Below are positions 25,940 through 35,128 of a stretch of DNA of 64,000 nucleotides, in pieces. The notes below the pieces were generated by a model. The model was not told the origin of the DNA. It worked only from the letters and a program-made list of their open reading frames with translations, and searched no databases. The position numbers and the translations under genes are program-made. Source of the stretch: Pseudomonas sp. ICMP 561 (lineage in GTDB: Bacteria > Pseudomonadota > Gammaproteobacteria > Pseudomonadales > Pseudomonadaceae); assembly GCF_002699985.1 (NCBI RefSeq), contig NZ_LKBT01000001.1, positions 62,001 through 126,000 of the forward strand, written 5' to 3'. The first letter of the stretch is position 1. Each line of letters begins with the position of its first letter.

Positions 25940-28086
25940 GCACGCAGGGTGAACAACGCCACTTCAGGAGCAGCGCTGACCCAATGCTGACTCACCGACC
26001 AACCCGCAGCCGTGGCCAGTGCGGTGAACGACTCAATGGTGAACTTGTGAGAGTTCTCCGTGTGCAGCCGCTCACCCACGCCGAAGTGGAAAGTATGCCC
26101 CGCCACCGAAGCCACTTGCTCCACACGGCTGACCAGATGCATTTCCATGCGCTGGTCCTCATCGTTCCACAGCGCGAGATGCTCGAACTCGTCGACGTTG
26201 AAGGTGCCATCCAGTTCGCGGTTGATCCGGGTCAGCAGATTCTTGTTGAAGCGTGCGGTGACCCCTTCGGCATCGTCGTAAGCAGCAACCAGCGTATCCG
26301 GATCTTTGACCAGATCCACGCCGACGATGAAGTGCGCGTTTTCACCCAACAAGCTGTGGGCGGAACGCAGAAACTTCACCGCCTGCTCAGGAGTAAAGTT
26401 GCCAATGGTAGAGCCGGGGAAAAAACCGACCCGAGGCAAACCATCAGCCGCCCTTGGGAGCTTCAGAGCCCGGGTGAAATCGTCGACCTGCGGCGCTACC
26501 GTCAGATGCGGGTATTTGTTGCTTAGTTGATGAGCGGCCCGATTCAAGGCATTGGCGCTGATATCAATAGGCACGTACACGGCGATCTGCGGCGCAGCGT
26601 CCAGCAACAAACAGGTTTTGTCACTGGCACCACTGCCAAATTCCACCAGAGCAGCACCGTGCGGAATCAGCCCGGCCATTTGTACAGCAACATCGGTCAG
26701 CAGCCGGGTTTCGGCGCGGGTCGGATAGTATTCCGGCGTCTTGCAAATGGCTTCGAACAGTTGCGAGCCAGCTGCGTCGTAGAAGTACTTCGGTGAAAGG
26801 TTTTTCACTGGCGAGGACAACCCACCAATCACATCACGGGCGAACTCACTGTCGTGAGGGTTAACCACTCCCGGCTGACGGCTGTCCCTGGCCAGACGCA
26901 GACCGGAAACCACCCAGCGTTTCTCCGGATGGAAAAAGTTTCGATACGTCGCTCGGGAATGGCTCGGCGACGTCACGCTTGCCCCGCCGCGCAATACCAT
27001 CTGGTTGATCATGAACTTGCCGTTGTATTCGCCCACCGCACTGGCTGCCGGACGAAATCCCGGATACGCGCTGTAAGAGCTTTGGGTCCACTGCCAGGCG
27101 ACGTCATCCACCTGCTCCAGCAGACCGGCAACCACTGCCGCCTCCCATTCAGCTTCAGTAGGCAATCGCGCATCGGCCCACTGCGCGAAGGCTGCAGCTT
27201 CGTAGTAACTGATGTGAGTGACAGGTGCGTCCGGGTCAATCGGTTCAAGGCCGCGCAAGGTCATGCAGCGCCAGCCGTGGGTTTCGTCGTGCTGCCAGTA
27301 CATCGGCGCGTTCCAGGCATTTTCCTGAACGATGCTCCAGCCTTCGGAAAGCCAAAGCCCTGCCTGACTGTAGCCACCCGCATCGATAAACTTCAGCCAC
27401 TCGCCGTTGGTGACCAGCCGATCACTGATCTCGAAAGACTGTAAGTACGTGGTGTGGCGTGGACCTTCGTTATCGAATGCGAAGTCGGTGCCTTTATGGC
27501 CGATTTCGGTCAGTCCACCCTTGAGCGGTTTGTAGCGGCCCCGCCGACCAGCCACATCCTTGGGCCAGGCCGGGTCGTAAGCCGGCTTGAGGGACGACGT
27601 ACTGAACAGATGGAGGATGTCCATCAGCAGCAATTCCTGATGCTGCTCCTCATGGGCCAGGCCCAGTTCGATAAGGCTGCTCAAGTCGTCGGGTAGCGTA
27701 TTTTGCAGCAGACGTGCCATGTGCTGGTCGACATGTTCACGATAGGCCATGACCTGATCGACTCCTGGACGAGTCATCAAGCCGCGCTGTGGACGTGGAT
27801 GGCGCGGGCCGACGGCCTCGTAATAGGAATTGAAGAGGTAACCGAACGCCGGGTCGAAAGGCTCGTAGCCCGGCACGTTTTCGCTGAGCAGGAATGTCTC
27901 GAAGAACCAGGTCGTGTGCGCGATATGCCATTTTGCCGGGCTGGCATCAGGCATGGACTGGACCACCATGTCTTCGGCGCTCAACGGTGCGGCCAGGCTT
28001 TGGGTTCGACTGCGCACGTTCTGGTAGCGCTTGAGCAATTCGTTGGCAGCAGCAGTCTGGCGAGGCTCGCGTGAGGGGCTGATCAT
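25936..28086 (-). CDS. EgtB-EgtD fusion, ergothioneine biosynthesis
   Basis: One uninterrupted 716-codon frame holds two enzymes. Residues 1-401 are EgtB: a DinB-like iron-binding part with WHIAHTTWFF (H54, H57) and HEEQHQE (H145, H149, E151), then a formylglycine-type fold ending in GLRLARD. Residues about 408-716 are EgtD, the histidine N-alpha-trimethylating SAM enzyme, with KYFYDAAGSQLF, VEFGSGASDKT (482-491), PIDIS and FFPGSTIGNF. Together they would make hercynine and couple it oxidatively to a thiol donor. A linker of only about six residues (RQPGVV) joins them and no stop or new start is visible. Fungal Egt1 has the opposite order. No egtA, egtC or egtE lies nearby. GGAG precedes ATG 28086. 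Confidence 0.92.
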   Translation of the reverse strand: MISPSREPRQTAAANELLKRYQNVRSRTQSLAAPLSAEDMVVQSMPDASPAKWHIAHTTWFFETFLLSENVPGYEPFDPAFGYLFNSYYEAVGPRHPRPQRGLMTRPGVDQVMAYREHVDQHMARLLQNTLPDDLSSLIELGLAHEEQHQELLLMDILHLFSTSSLKPAYDPAWPKDVAGRRGRYKPLKGGLTEIGHKGTDFAFDNEGPRHTTYLQSFEISDRLVTNGEWLKFIDAGGYSQAGLWLSEGWSIVQENAWNAPMYWQHDETHGWRCMTLRGLEPIDPDAPVTHISYYEAAAFAQWADARLPTEAEWEAAVVAGLLEQVDDVAWQWTQSSYSAYPGFRPAASAVGEYNGKFMINQMVLRGGASVTSPSHSRATYRNFFHPEKRWVVSGLRLARDSRQPGVVNPHDSEFARDVIGGLSSPVKNLSPKYFYDAAGSQLFEAICKTPEYYPTRAETRLLTDVAVQMAGLIPHGAALVEFGSGASDKTCLLLDAAPQIAVYVPIDISANALNRAAHQLSNKYPHLTVAPQVDDFTRALKLPRAADGLPRVGFFPGSTIGNFTPEQAVKFLRSAHSLLGENAHFIVGVDLVKDPDTLVAAYDDAEGVTARFNKNLLTRINRELDGTFNVDEFEHLALWNDEDQRMEMHLVSRVEQVASVAGHTFHFGVGERLHTENSHKFTIESFTALATAAGWSVSQHWVSAAPEVALFTLRA

Positions 28087-28180
28087 CAGTGTGAATCTCC
28101 GGCGTTGCCGCGACCTGTTTGTTCAGGCAATGCGGCGTCGAGCGTTTCATTTATCAGCCAACCGGTGCAGAAACACCGCT

Positions 28181-28549
28181 TCAGTCATGTGGTATCTGCG
28201 TCACGAACGTCACCCGTTCGGGGTAAAACGCTACGTGATCTCTGAGCTTCGCCACGGCACGGTACGGATGTTCATAGGTCCAGACCGCGTTCGGGATGCG
28301 TAGCCCATGGATATCCAGGCTGAAATAATTAGCGTCGCCTTTATAAGGGCAGTGGGTTTGATGTTCGGTCCTGACGTAATGTTCAATCCGTATATCCGAA
28401 CGGGGTATGTATATAACCGGCGGGTATTTGGCTTCTTCGAGCAACAGCGCGTGATCGCTGCGGGCGAGCAGCGTTTCTTTGAAAATCACGCTGACCGAGC
28501 CTTTGCAAGAAGTGATGGAAATGGGGTGGTTGTAGTCGGGGGTTTTCAT
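28181..28549 (-). CDS. DUF427 domain protein
   Basis: The 122-residue protein shows the DUF427 pattern: VSVIFKETLLARSDHALLLE, PPVIYIPRSDI, then THCPYKGDANYFSL and the aromatic C-terminal part (WTYEHPYRAVAKLRDHVAFY). It has no signal peptide. The family is a small beta-rich fold of unknown activity. It lies 94 bp upstream of the egt fusion on the same strand and may be cotranscribed with it; a role in ergothioneine handling is only a guess from position. Confidence 0.88.
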   Translation of the reverse strand: MKTPDYNHPISITSCKGSVSVIFKETLLARSDHALLLEEAKYPPVIYIPRSDIRIEHYVRTEHQTHCPYKGDANYFSLDIHGLRIPNAVWTYEHPYRAVAKLRDHVAFYPERVTFVTQIPHD

Positions 28550-28617
28550 GGCGCAGACCCTTTGACAGACAGCATTGATTTTTATTTATGGCATACCTCT
28601 TTGGAATCTACGCATTC

Positions 28618-28712
28618 CCGTAGGACCGGCTTCAGCCGGGAGGGTGCCAGTACATCCAAAGCATTCCCCTGTTCAGAACCGACGCCCTCCCGGCTAAAGC
28701 CGGTCCTACGGG
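28618..28712. repeat. REP hairpin, GGACCGGCTTTAGCCGGGAG type
   Basis: CCCGTAGGACCGGCTTCAGC at the left pairs with GCTAAAGCCGGTCCTACGGG at the right, with GGGAGGGTG / GCCCTCCC extending the stem imperfectly. It lies between the divergent DUF427 and XdhC-like genes. Confidence 0.9.
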
Positions 28713-28835
28713 ATCACGCCGTAAACAGTGTAGCCACCCTCAAACAACACGCTTATACCATCGCAAACTGAACGTTTTCGGCAACCCTGCATCCGAACAC
28801 TCTATGCTGTGCACACAGATTTCCGAGGTTTTGTA

Positions 28836-30011
28836 ATGAATGATTTATCCCGCCTGCTCGAGGCTTTGTCCCTTGCTCATACTGACGGGCAGGACGCGGT
28901 CATGGCGACGGTGGTCAAAGTCGAGGGTTCGGCCTATCGGCGTCCCGGCGCGCGGATGGTGATTCCACAACTTGGAAACGCCACTGGTACGGTCAGCGGC
29001 GGGTGCCTGGAAAGCGATGTGAGCAAGAAAGCCTGGTGGCTGACCGCCGCAGGTAAACCAGTGCTGCGCACTTACAGCACCGGCGAGGACGACGATGAAC
29101 TGGAAGACGCTGAACTGAGCTTCGGGCTGGGCTGTAACGGTACGGTGCATATTCTCTTCGAGCGAGTCAGTGCGCAGAATCCATCACTGGCAATCAAAGT
29201 GTTGAAACAGGTGCAAATCACCTCGCGCCCTGCTGCCCTGGCGACAGTGATCAGTTCCGAAAATGAACACCATGCTGCAGTGGGTGAGCGGGTTGCACTA
29301 TGGGCCGACGGCAAGCATGAGCAGGAAATGCACGACCGACTGCTCAGTCAGAGCATCGCCGCCGACCTGCAAACCGTACTGACTGCAGAGAAGTCAGCCA
29401 TTCGAAACTACGAGGGTCACTCCGGATCGATTCAGGTGCTTCTGGAATTTATTCCGGCACCACGTCGGCTGGTGATCTTTGGGGCCGGGCACGATGCCGT
29501 GCCGCTGGTGAACATGGCGCACCTGCAAGGCTGGCACACAACGGTGATCGACGCCCGAACACACTTTGCCCGCCCCGAGCGCTTCCCCGAGGCCGATCAA
29601 GTCAGCGCCCTGCCCTTGCAGCCTTTCGCAGGCATGCAGGCGCTGGTCGATGACGCTGCGGTGGTAGTCATGACCCACAGCTACACTCAGGATCGTCACT
29701 GGCTCAGTCAGGTACTGACGCTGAATCCGCGCTACATCGGCCAGCTTGGCCCGCGCAGCAGGACAGAGCGATTGCTGGACGAAATGAGCAGCGAAATGCG
29801 TCAACTGCCAGCCTTTGCAGCGCTGCATTACCCGGTAGGTCTGGACTTGGGCGGCGATACCCCTGCAAGCGTTGCGCTGTCTATCCTGGCGGAGATCAAT
29901 GCGGTGCTCAATCAGCGTAGCGGCGGCATGCTCAAGCATCGCGAAGCGAGCATTCATGCCGCGGATGTGATGATGGCGGGTGAGATGGGACTGCTCAAGA
30001 GTGGGTCTTAG
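28836..30011 (+). CDS. XdhC/CoxI-family protein
   Basis: The 391-residue protein has the XdhC-CoxI N-terminal domain (GSAYRRPGARMVI, TVSGGCLESDV, with GLGCNGTV) and a C-terminal Rossmann domain (RRLVIFGAGHDAVPLV). Such proteins bind and sulfurate or insert the molybdenum cofactor into xanthine dehydrogenase-type enzymes. No molybdo-hydroxylase subunit lies in the window, so the client is elsewhere or unknown. ATG 28836 is chosen because CGAGG lies upstream and the earlier frame lacks family character. The gene is monocistronic, bracketed by REP hairpins. Confidence 0.88.
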   Translation: MNDLSRLLEALSLAHTDGQDAVMATVVKVEGSAYRRPGARMVIPQLGNATGTVSGGCLESDVSKKAWWLTAAGKPVLRTYSTGEDDDELEDAELSFGLGCNGTVHILFERVSAQNPSLAIKVLKQVQITSRPAALATVISSENEHHAAVGERVALWADGKHEQEMHDRLLSQSIAADLQTVLTAEKSAIRNYEGHSGSIQVLLEFIPAPRRLVIFGAGHDAVPLVNMAHLQGWHTTVIDARTHFARPERFPEADQVSALPLQPFAGMQALVDDAAVVVMTHSYTQDRHWLSQVLTLNPRYIGQLGPRSRTERLLDEMSSEMRQLPAFAALHYPVGLDLGGDTPASVALSILAEINAVLNQRSGGMLKHREASIHAADVMMAGEMGLLKSGS

Positions 30012-30099
30012 GTATTTTCTGACCTGCTGACATGTACAAAACCTGTAGGCCCCCCCTGTGTCCCTGAAACAGCGTTGTCGCGCAGCAAAGATTGGACTT

Positions 30100-30188
30100 G
30101 TAGGAGCGCGCTTGCCCGCGATGGCGTCAGGTCAGTCGATGAATGTATCGCCAGTGCTGACGCCATCGCGGGCAAGCGCGCTCCTACA
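30100..30188. repeat. REP hairpin, GTAGGAGC..GCTTGCCCGCG type
   Basis: TGTAGGAGCGCGCTTGCCCG pairs with CGGGCAAGCGCGCTCCTACA, and the stem continues through CGATGGCGTCAG / CTGACGCCATCG. It lies just downstream of the XdhC-like gene. Confidence 0.92.
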
Positions 30189-30244
30189 GGTCCTGTGCAA
30201 CACTTCAAACATCAAACACAGTTGCCACAAGGCAGTACCCACGC

Positions 30245-31924
30245 ATGAGCAGTAAGTACACCCAACGCGACTGGGCTCCCCATGAACGGCCGACCATGCC
30301 CGGCTCGCCGTCGACGCCGCTGCACTCAACGCCCAAGCGCTGGGCTTACGCGCTGGTTGGGGTCATCGTTGCGCTGACCGGCGGCCTGGGTAATGCACTG
30401 GTGGTTGCCAACCTGCCCTATTTGCAAGGTTCACTGGGCGCGACCACCGCTGAAGTCGCCTGGCTCCCCGCGGCCTACGTCATGACCAACGTCTCAATGA
30501 ATCTGGTGCTGGTGAAGTTTCGCCAGCAGTTCGGCCTGCGGACCTTCACCGAGTTATTTCTGGTGCTCTACGCACTGGTGACCTTCGCTCACCTGTTCGT
30601 CAACGACCTGAATTCGGCCATCGCCGTGCGTGCGGCTCATGGGATGGTGGGCGCGGCACTGTCGACGCTGGGCCTGTATTACATGATCCAGGCCTTCCCG
30701 CAGAAGTGGCGCTTGAAAGCATTGGTGCTCGGGCTGGGCACCGCGCAACTGGCCATTCCCATGGCTCGGCTAGTGTCCGAGGATTTGTTGCAAATCGCCG
30801 AATGGCGTGGCCTTTACCTGTTCGAGCTAGGCATGGCACTGCTGTCGCTAGGCTGCGTGCTGTTGCTCAAGTTACCTCCGGGAGATCGCTTCAAGGCATT
30901 CGAAAAACTCGACTTCCTGACGTTTGGCCTGCTTTCCACCGGCTTCGCCCTGCTCTGCGCCGTGCTTTCCCTGGGCCGTATCGAATGGTGGCTGGAGAAA
31001 ACCTGGATCGGTCTGGCATCTGCCGCATCCATCGCGCTGATCTGCGCCGGTCTGGCCATCGAACATAACCGCAAAAACCCACTGCTGATCACTCGCTGGC
31101 TGGGCAGTGGTGCGATCTGGCGCCTGGGGCTGGCGGTCATCCTGTTCAGAGTCGTACTGTCGGAGCAATCCATCGGCGCAGTGGGGTTTCTGCAAACCCT
31201 GAACATGGGCTCCGAACAACTGCATTCACTGTACGCCGTGATGTTACTGGGCAGCGTGGCGGGTCTGGCGGTCAGCGCGTGGACGATCAACCCGCAGCAT
31301 TTGATCAAACCGTTGTTGATTTCTTTGGCGATGATTGCCATTGGCGCCTGGATGGACAGCGGCTCGACCAATGTCACCCGGCAATCGAACATGTACCTGA
31401 GCCAGTTTCTGCTGGCCTTCGGCGGCACATTCTTTCTGGGTCCGACGCTGGTCATGGGCATCAGCAGCGTGATCGCCAACCCGCGCAACATGGTCAGTTT
31501 TTCCGTACTGTTCGGGATCACCCAGAACCTGGGCGGGCTGATCGGCTCGGCGGTGTTCGGCACGTTTCAGGTGGTGCGGGAGAAATTTCACTCAAGCGTG
31601 CTGGTCGAACACCTCACCTTGATCAACCCTCAGGTTCAGGCCCGCCTGCAAAGCTCCAGCGCGAGCTACGCTTCAGCCATTGCGGATCCATCGACGCGGA
31701 CCAGTCTGGGCATCCGCGCCATCGCCAACACAGCCACCCGGGAGGCCAATATCCTGGCCTACAACGATGTATTCATGCTGATCGCGCTGGTTGCCGTCCT
31801 GACCATGGTCTGGATTTCGATTCGCGTGACCTGGCTGAGAATGACCACAAAACCGCTTGAGGCGACAACGCCTGCAGCGGCGAACTCTACTTCCGTTAAC
31901 TCCAGCGGCGCTCAACCTTCATGA
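30245..31924 (+). CDS. MFS transporter, DHA2 (EmrB/QacA-like)
   Basis: The 559-residue protein has about fourteen membrane segments, the DHA2 number, with the early motif NLPYLQGSLGATTAEVAWLP (typical of EmrB/FarB exporters, where the motif reads TALPxIxxxL). It starts MSSKYTQRDW and has a 35-residue hydrophilic N-terminal tail. Its ATGA stop overlaps the next gene, which encodes an HlyD-type adaptor, so the pair forms an Emr-like export system. Unlike E. coli emrAB the pump comes first, and no outer-membrane channel gene follows. Substrate unknown. Confidence 0.88.
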   Translation: MSSKYTQRDWAPHERPTMPGSPSTPLHSTPKRWAYALVGVIVALTGGLGNALVVANLPYLQGSLGATTAEVAWLPAAYVMTNVSMNLVLVKFRQQFGLRTFTELFLVLYALVTFAHLFVNDLNSAIAVRAAHGMVGAALSTLGLYYMIQAFPQKWRLKALVLGLGTAQLAIPMARLVSEDLLQIAEWRGLYLFELGMALLSLGCVLLLKLPPGDRFKAFEKLDFLTFGLLSTGFALLCAVLSLGRIEWWLEKTWIGLASAASIALICAGLAIEHNRKNPLLITRWLGSGAIWRLGLAVILFRVVLSEQSIGAVGFLQTLNMGSEQLHSLYAVMLLGSVAGLAVSAWTINPQHLIKPLLISLAMIAIGAWMDSGSTNVTRQSNMYLSQFLLAFGGTFFLGPTLVMGISSVIANPRNMVSFSVLFGITQNLGGLIGSAVFGTFQVVREKFHSSVLVEHLTLINPQVQARLQSSSASYASAIADPSTRTSLGIRAIANTATREANILAYNDVFMLIALVAVLTMVWISIRVTWLRMTTKPLEATTPAAANSTSVNSSGAQPS

Positions 31925-33111
31925 ATGACACAACCAAGCCCCCTGCATCGACCGACGCAGGCTCTGATCAGACACCGGAACAACCCGCATCATCAGGCCC
32001 GCCACCGCCTCCGGCAGCTGCACCCGCCAGCAGCGAACCGCGCTCTTCACGCACGCGGATCATTTCCTCGGTGATTTTCGCCAGCATTGCGCTGATCGGC
32101 ATTCTGATCGTGCTCTATGCCTGGCAATTGCCACCGTTCAGCAGCCCTGTCGAAAGTACTGAAAACGCATTGGTCAGGGGCCAGACCACGATCATCAGTC
32201 CGCAATTGAGCGGCTATGTCTTCGAGGTGCCGGTACAGGACTTCCAGTTCGTCAAGGCAGGCGACCTACTGGTGCGACTGGATGACCGGATCTACCGTCA
32301 GCATCTGGATCAATCGCTGGCACAACTGGGCATTCAGAAAGCTTCACTGGCCAACAACCTGCAACAGCGACGCAGTGCCGAAGCGACCATTGCGCAGCGC
32401 AAGGCAGCCCTGGAAAACAGCATCGCTCAGGGTCGCAAGGCGGCGGCCGACCTGCGTCGAAATCAGGCGCTGGTCACCGATGGTTCGGTCTCAAAAAGTG
32501 AGCTGGACGTCAGCCGCGCCGCCGATGCACAAGCCAACGCCGCCATCGCTGAAGCCCGTGCTGCGCTAGACATTGCCAAGGAGGATCTGCAAACCGTGAT
32601 CATCAATCGCGGCTCGCTGGAAGCTTCGGTGGCCAATGCTGAAGCGGCTATCGAGCTGGCGCACATTGACCTGAGCAATACCCGGATTCTGGCCCCGCGT
32701 GACGGTCAGTTGGGGCAGATTGGCGTGCGCCTCGGTGCCTATGTGAATTCCGGCGCGCAGTTGATGGCGCTGGTACCCGACCGGCTTTGGGTCATCGCCA
32801 ATATGAAAGAAACGCAGATGGTGAATGTGCGCCTGGGTCAGCCGGTCACGTTTACTGTTGACGCGCTGGGCCATGAAAAGATGCACGGGCGCGTGCAGCG
32901 GATTTCGCCTGCGACGGGTTCGGAGTTCAGTTTGCTGCCGGCGGATAACGCTACCGGCAACTTTGTGAAGATCTCTCAGCGGATTCCGGTGCGGATCATT
33001 GTCGAGCCCAATCAGCCGTTGGCGAAACGTTTGCGACCGGGGATGTCGGTGGTGGTCAGTATTGATACCAGTCAGGACGGCGAGGTGCCGGCGGATCCGG
33101 GGGGTGAGTGA
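31921..33111 (+). CDS. HlyD/EmrA-family membrane fusion protein
   Basis: The 396-residue adaptor has a proline/alanine-rich cytoplasmic tail (SSGPPPPPAAAPASSEP), one membrane anchor (VIFASIALIGILIVLYAW, about 55-75), the lipoyl half QTTIISPQLSGYVFEVPVQD, a long alpha-hairpin and the second half NTRILAPRDGQLGQIGVRLG. It pairs with the MFS protein upstream (4-bp overlap at 31921). An outer-membrane partner must be supplied from elsewhere, for example the NodT-type protein at 17018 or a TolC homologue (inference). A large palindromic element starts 32 bp after its stop. Confidence 0.9.
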   Translation: MNDTTKPPASTDAGSDQTPEQPASSGPPPPPAAAPASSEPRSSRTRIISSVIFASIALIGILIVLYAWQLPPFSSPVESTENALVRGQTTIISPQLSGYVFEVPVQDFQFVKAGDLLVRLDDRIYRQHLDQSLAQLGIQKASLANNLQQRRSAEATIAQRKAALENSIAQGRKAAADLRRNQALVTDGSVSKSELDVSRAADAQANAAIAEARAALDIAKEDLQTVIINRGSLEASVANAEAAIELAHIDLSNTRILAPRDGQLGQIGVRLGAYVNSGAQLMALVPDRLWVIANMKETQMVNVRLGQPVTFTVDALGHEKMHGRVQRISPATGSEFSLLPADNATGNFVKISQRIPVRIIVEPNQPLAKRLRPGMSVVVSIDTSQDGEVPADPGGE

Positions 33112-33142
33112 GGGGGCTCATCGTTTTGTGCCGCTGTTCTAG

Positions 33143-33886
33143 TGTACATATCCGTTTTAGCGGTAACGGCTGATATTGGTTGCGCTTTTACAGCGCGCCA
33201 CTTTTGGTTCCGGAAGCCGGCCCAGCCAAAAGTAACCAAAAGGCTTTTACCCCACCACTTGGCACCTCGCTTAGGCTCGGTGTACCCGCCCGCAGATCCT
33301 GAACCGTGGGCCGCCGCAATGGGCCATCCATGGCCCGGTGCGGCTAACCCGGCATCCTTGCCGGGTTGCCCACGCTTCAGAATCTGCGTTCGGCCATCGT
33401 GGTTAACGGGGCGCCTCAGATCAACATCAAAAGCTCGGCGGCCTGACAGCCGACCTGTTTTCTTGGGTTTGCCGACATTCTGTAGGAGCTGCCGAAGGCT
33501 GCGAGGCGGTGTGTCAGGCGATGCCTGTTTTGGCTGTGCCGACGTCTCGCGAACAAGTTCGCTCCTACCGGGGTGTTACCGCTATATCGCTTTGCTTTTG
33601 ATCTGCTTTTGATTTTGATCTTAAGCGCCCCGTTAAACCACGCCGGCCGTAATTCGACATTGCTGCGTGGGGCAAACCGGCAGGGATGCCGGTTTAGCCG
33701 CCTCAGGCCATGGATGGCCGGTGGCGGCGGCCCCACGCAACAATGTCGGATTACGGGTATGCCGAGCGACAGCGAGGCACCCAGTGGTGGGGCAAGAGCG
33801 TTTTGCTTACTTTTGCGCTGTTCAAAAGTGAGGCGCTGTAAAAGCGCAACCAATACCAGCCATCACCACAGAAACGGATATGTACC
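33143..33886. repeat. Large palindromic intergenic element, copy 2
   Basis: About 744 bp with the same TGTACATATCCGTT / AACGGATATGTAC ends. The left cloverleaf is at 33291-33388 and the right at about 33655-33748, where CGACATTG / CAATGTCG closes a stem around AAACCGGC-AGGGAT-GCCGGTTT and GGCCAT-GG-ATGGCC hairpins. The core (about 33419-33620) has a REP pair at 33481-33569 with the GCTGCCGAAGG arm on the left, the reverse of copy 1. It lies between two genes of the same direction, unlike copies 1 and 3, so it may form the leader region of the downstream hydrolase gene. Confidence 0.85.
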
Positions 33887-34036
33887 CAAGAACAACCACA
33901 GCAGATACCACCGCACCCTGCAAGAACGCCCTAGGACTATGCACCTTTACCGGCTGTCTTTTGCAAATTTGCACTGTTAGCATCGCAACTGTCATCTCTC
34001 GCAGCCTATAAAACAAAAACGAACAGGGAGTTTGTA

Positions 34037-35125
34037 ATGACTGCATCTGCTTCAACTGCCCTCAAGACGCTCACCGACAACAGCATTCTGGCCGAAGTGC
34101 GTAATCACATCGGCCACCTGACACTCAATCGCCCGGCAGACCTGAACGCCATTGACCTGAGCATGGTGCGCAGTCTTCAAGCGCAACTGGACGCCTGGGC
34201 CCGGGACGACTCGGTGTACGCCGTAGTCCTGCGAGGTGCCGGAGACAAGGCATTTTGCGCCGGTGGCGATATTCGCTCGCTTTACGACAGCTTCAAAAAC
34301 GGCGAAACCCTGCATCAGACTTTCTTTGCCGAAGAATATGCCCTTGACCTGACTATTCACCGTTACCGCAAGCCAATTGTCGCGCTCATGGACGGTTATG
34401 TTCTGGGCGGCGGCATGGGGCTTGTGCAAGGCGCAGACTTGCGGGTGGTCACCGAGCGCAGCCGCCTGGCCATGCCGGAAGTGGCCATCGGGTACTTCCC
34501 GGATGTGGGCGGCAGTTACTTCCTGCCAAGAATTCCCGGCGAACTGGGCATTTATCTGGGGGTGACCGGTACGCAGATCGGCGCAGCAGACGCGTTGTAC
34601 TGCGGACTCGCCGACTGGTACCTGCACAGCGATGCGCTCGCAGAGCTGGATCGAAAGCTCGACCGCCTGCAATGGCGCAATCAGCCGCTGAAGGATCTGC
34701 AAGGGGCGCTGGCGAAAGTCGCCAGTCAGCGCTTGCCTGATCCTCCGCTGGAAAAACTGCGATCCGCCATCGACCATTACTTCGCACAGCCGGACATCAC
34801 AAACATCATCGAGCAGCTGCGTGAAGTGACTGTTCTCGACACCCATGCCTGGGCCCTGAACACCGCAACGCTGATGGACAGCCGCTCGCCCCTAGCCATG
34901 GCCGTGACCCTGGAAATGCTCCGGCGCGGGCGTCATCTGTCGCTGGAGGAATGCTTCGCGATGGAGCTGCATCTGGATCAACAATGGTTTGAGCGCGGCG
35001 ACCTGATCGAAGGTGTACGCGCGCTGATCATCGATAAAGACAAGAAGCCGCAATGGAATCCGCCCACCGTTAAAGCGTTAAGCGCCGAGCGTGTGCAAGG
35101 TTTTTTCAGCGGCCATGGAGATTGA
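34037..35125 (+). CDS. 3-hydroxyisobutyryl-CoA hydrolase-type crotonase
   Basis: The 362-residue protein is a crotonase with the longer form and motifs of 3-hydroxyisobutyryl-CoA hydrolases: LNRPADLNAIDLSMV, FCAGGDIRSLYD (oxyanion hole), VLGGGMGLVQGADLRVV and MPEVAIGYFPDVGGSYFLPR with the catalytic Glu/Asp. It would release 3-hydroxyisobutyrate from its CoA ester in valine degradation. GGGAG lies about 8 bases before ATG 34037. The next gene, an acyl-CoA dehydrogenase, follows after three bases, which suits two steps of the same pathway. An enoyl-CoA hydratase role cannot be fully excluded. Confidence 0.85.
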   Translation: MTASASTALKTLTDNSILAEVRNHIGHLTLNRPADLNAIDLSMVRSLQAQLDAWARDDSVYAVVLRGAGDKAFCAGGDIRSLYDSFKNGETLHQTFFAEEYALDLTIHRYRKPIVALMDGYVLGGGMGLVQGADLRVVTERSRLAMPEVAIGYFPDVGGSYFLPRIPGELGIYLGVTGTQIGAADALYCGLADWYLHSDALAELDRKLDRLQWRNQPLKDLQGALAKVASQRLPDPPLEKLRSAIDHYFAQPDITNIIEQLREVTVLDTHAWALNTATLMDSRSPLAMAVTLEMLRRGRHLSLEECFAMELHLDQQWFERGDLIEGVRALIIDKDKKPQWNPPTVKALSAERVQGFFSGHGD

Positions 35126-35128
35126 GTC

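Noticed and set aside
33142..33853. Frames of up to 156 codons in element copy 2
   Set aside because: Same reason: they read through inverted repeats and REP arms.
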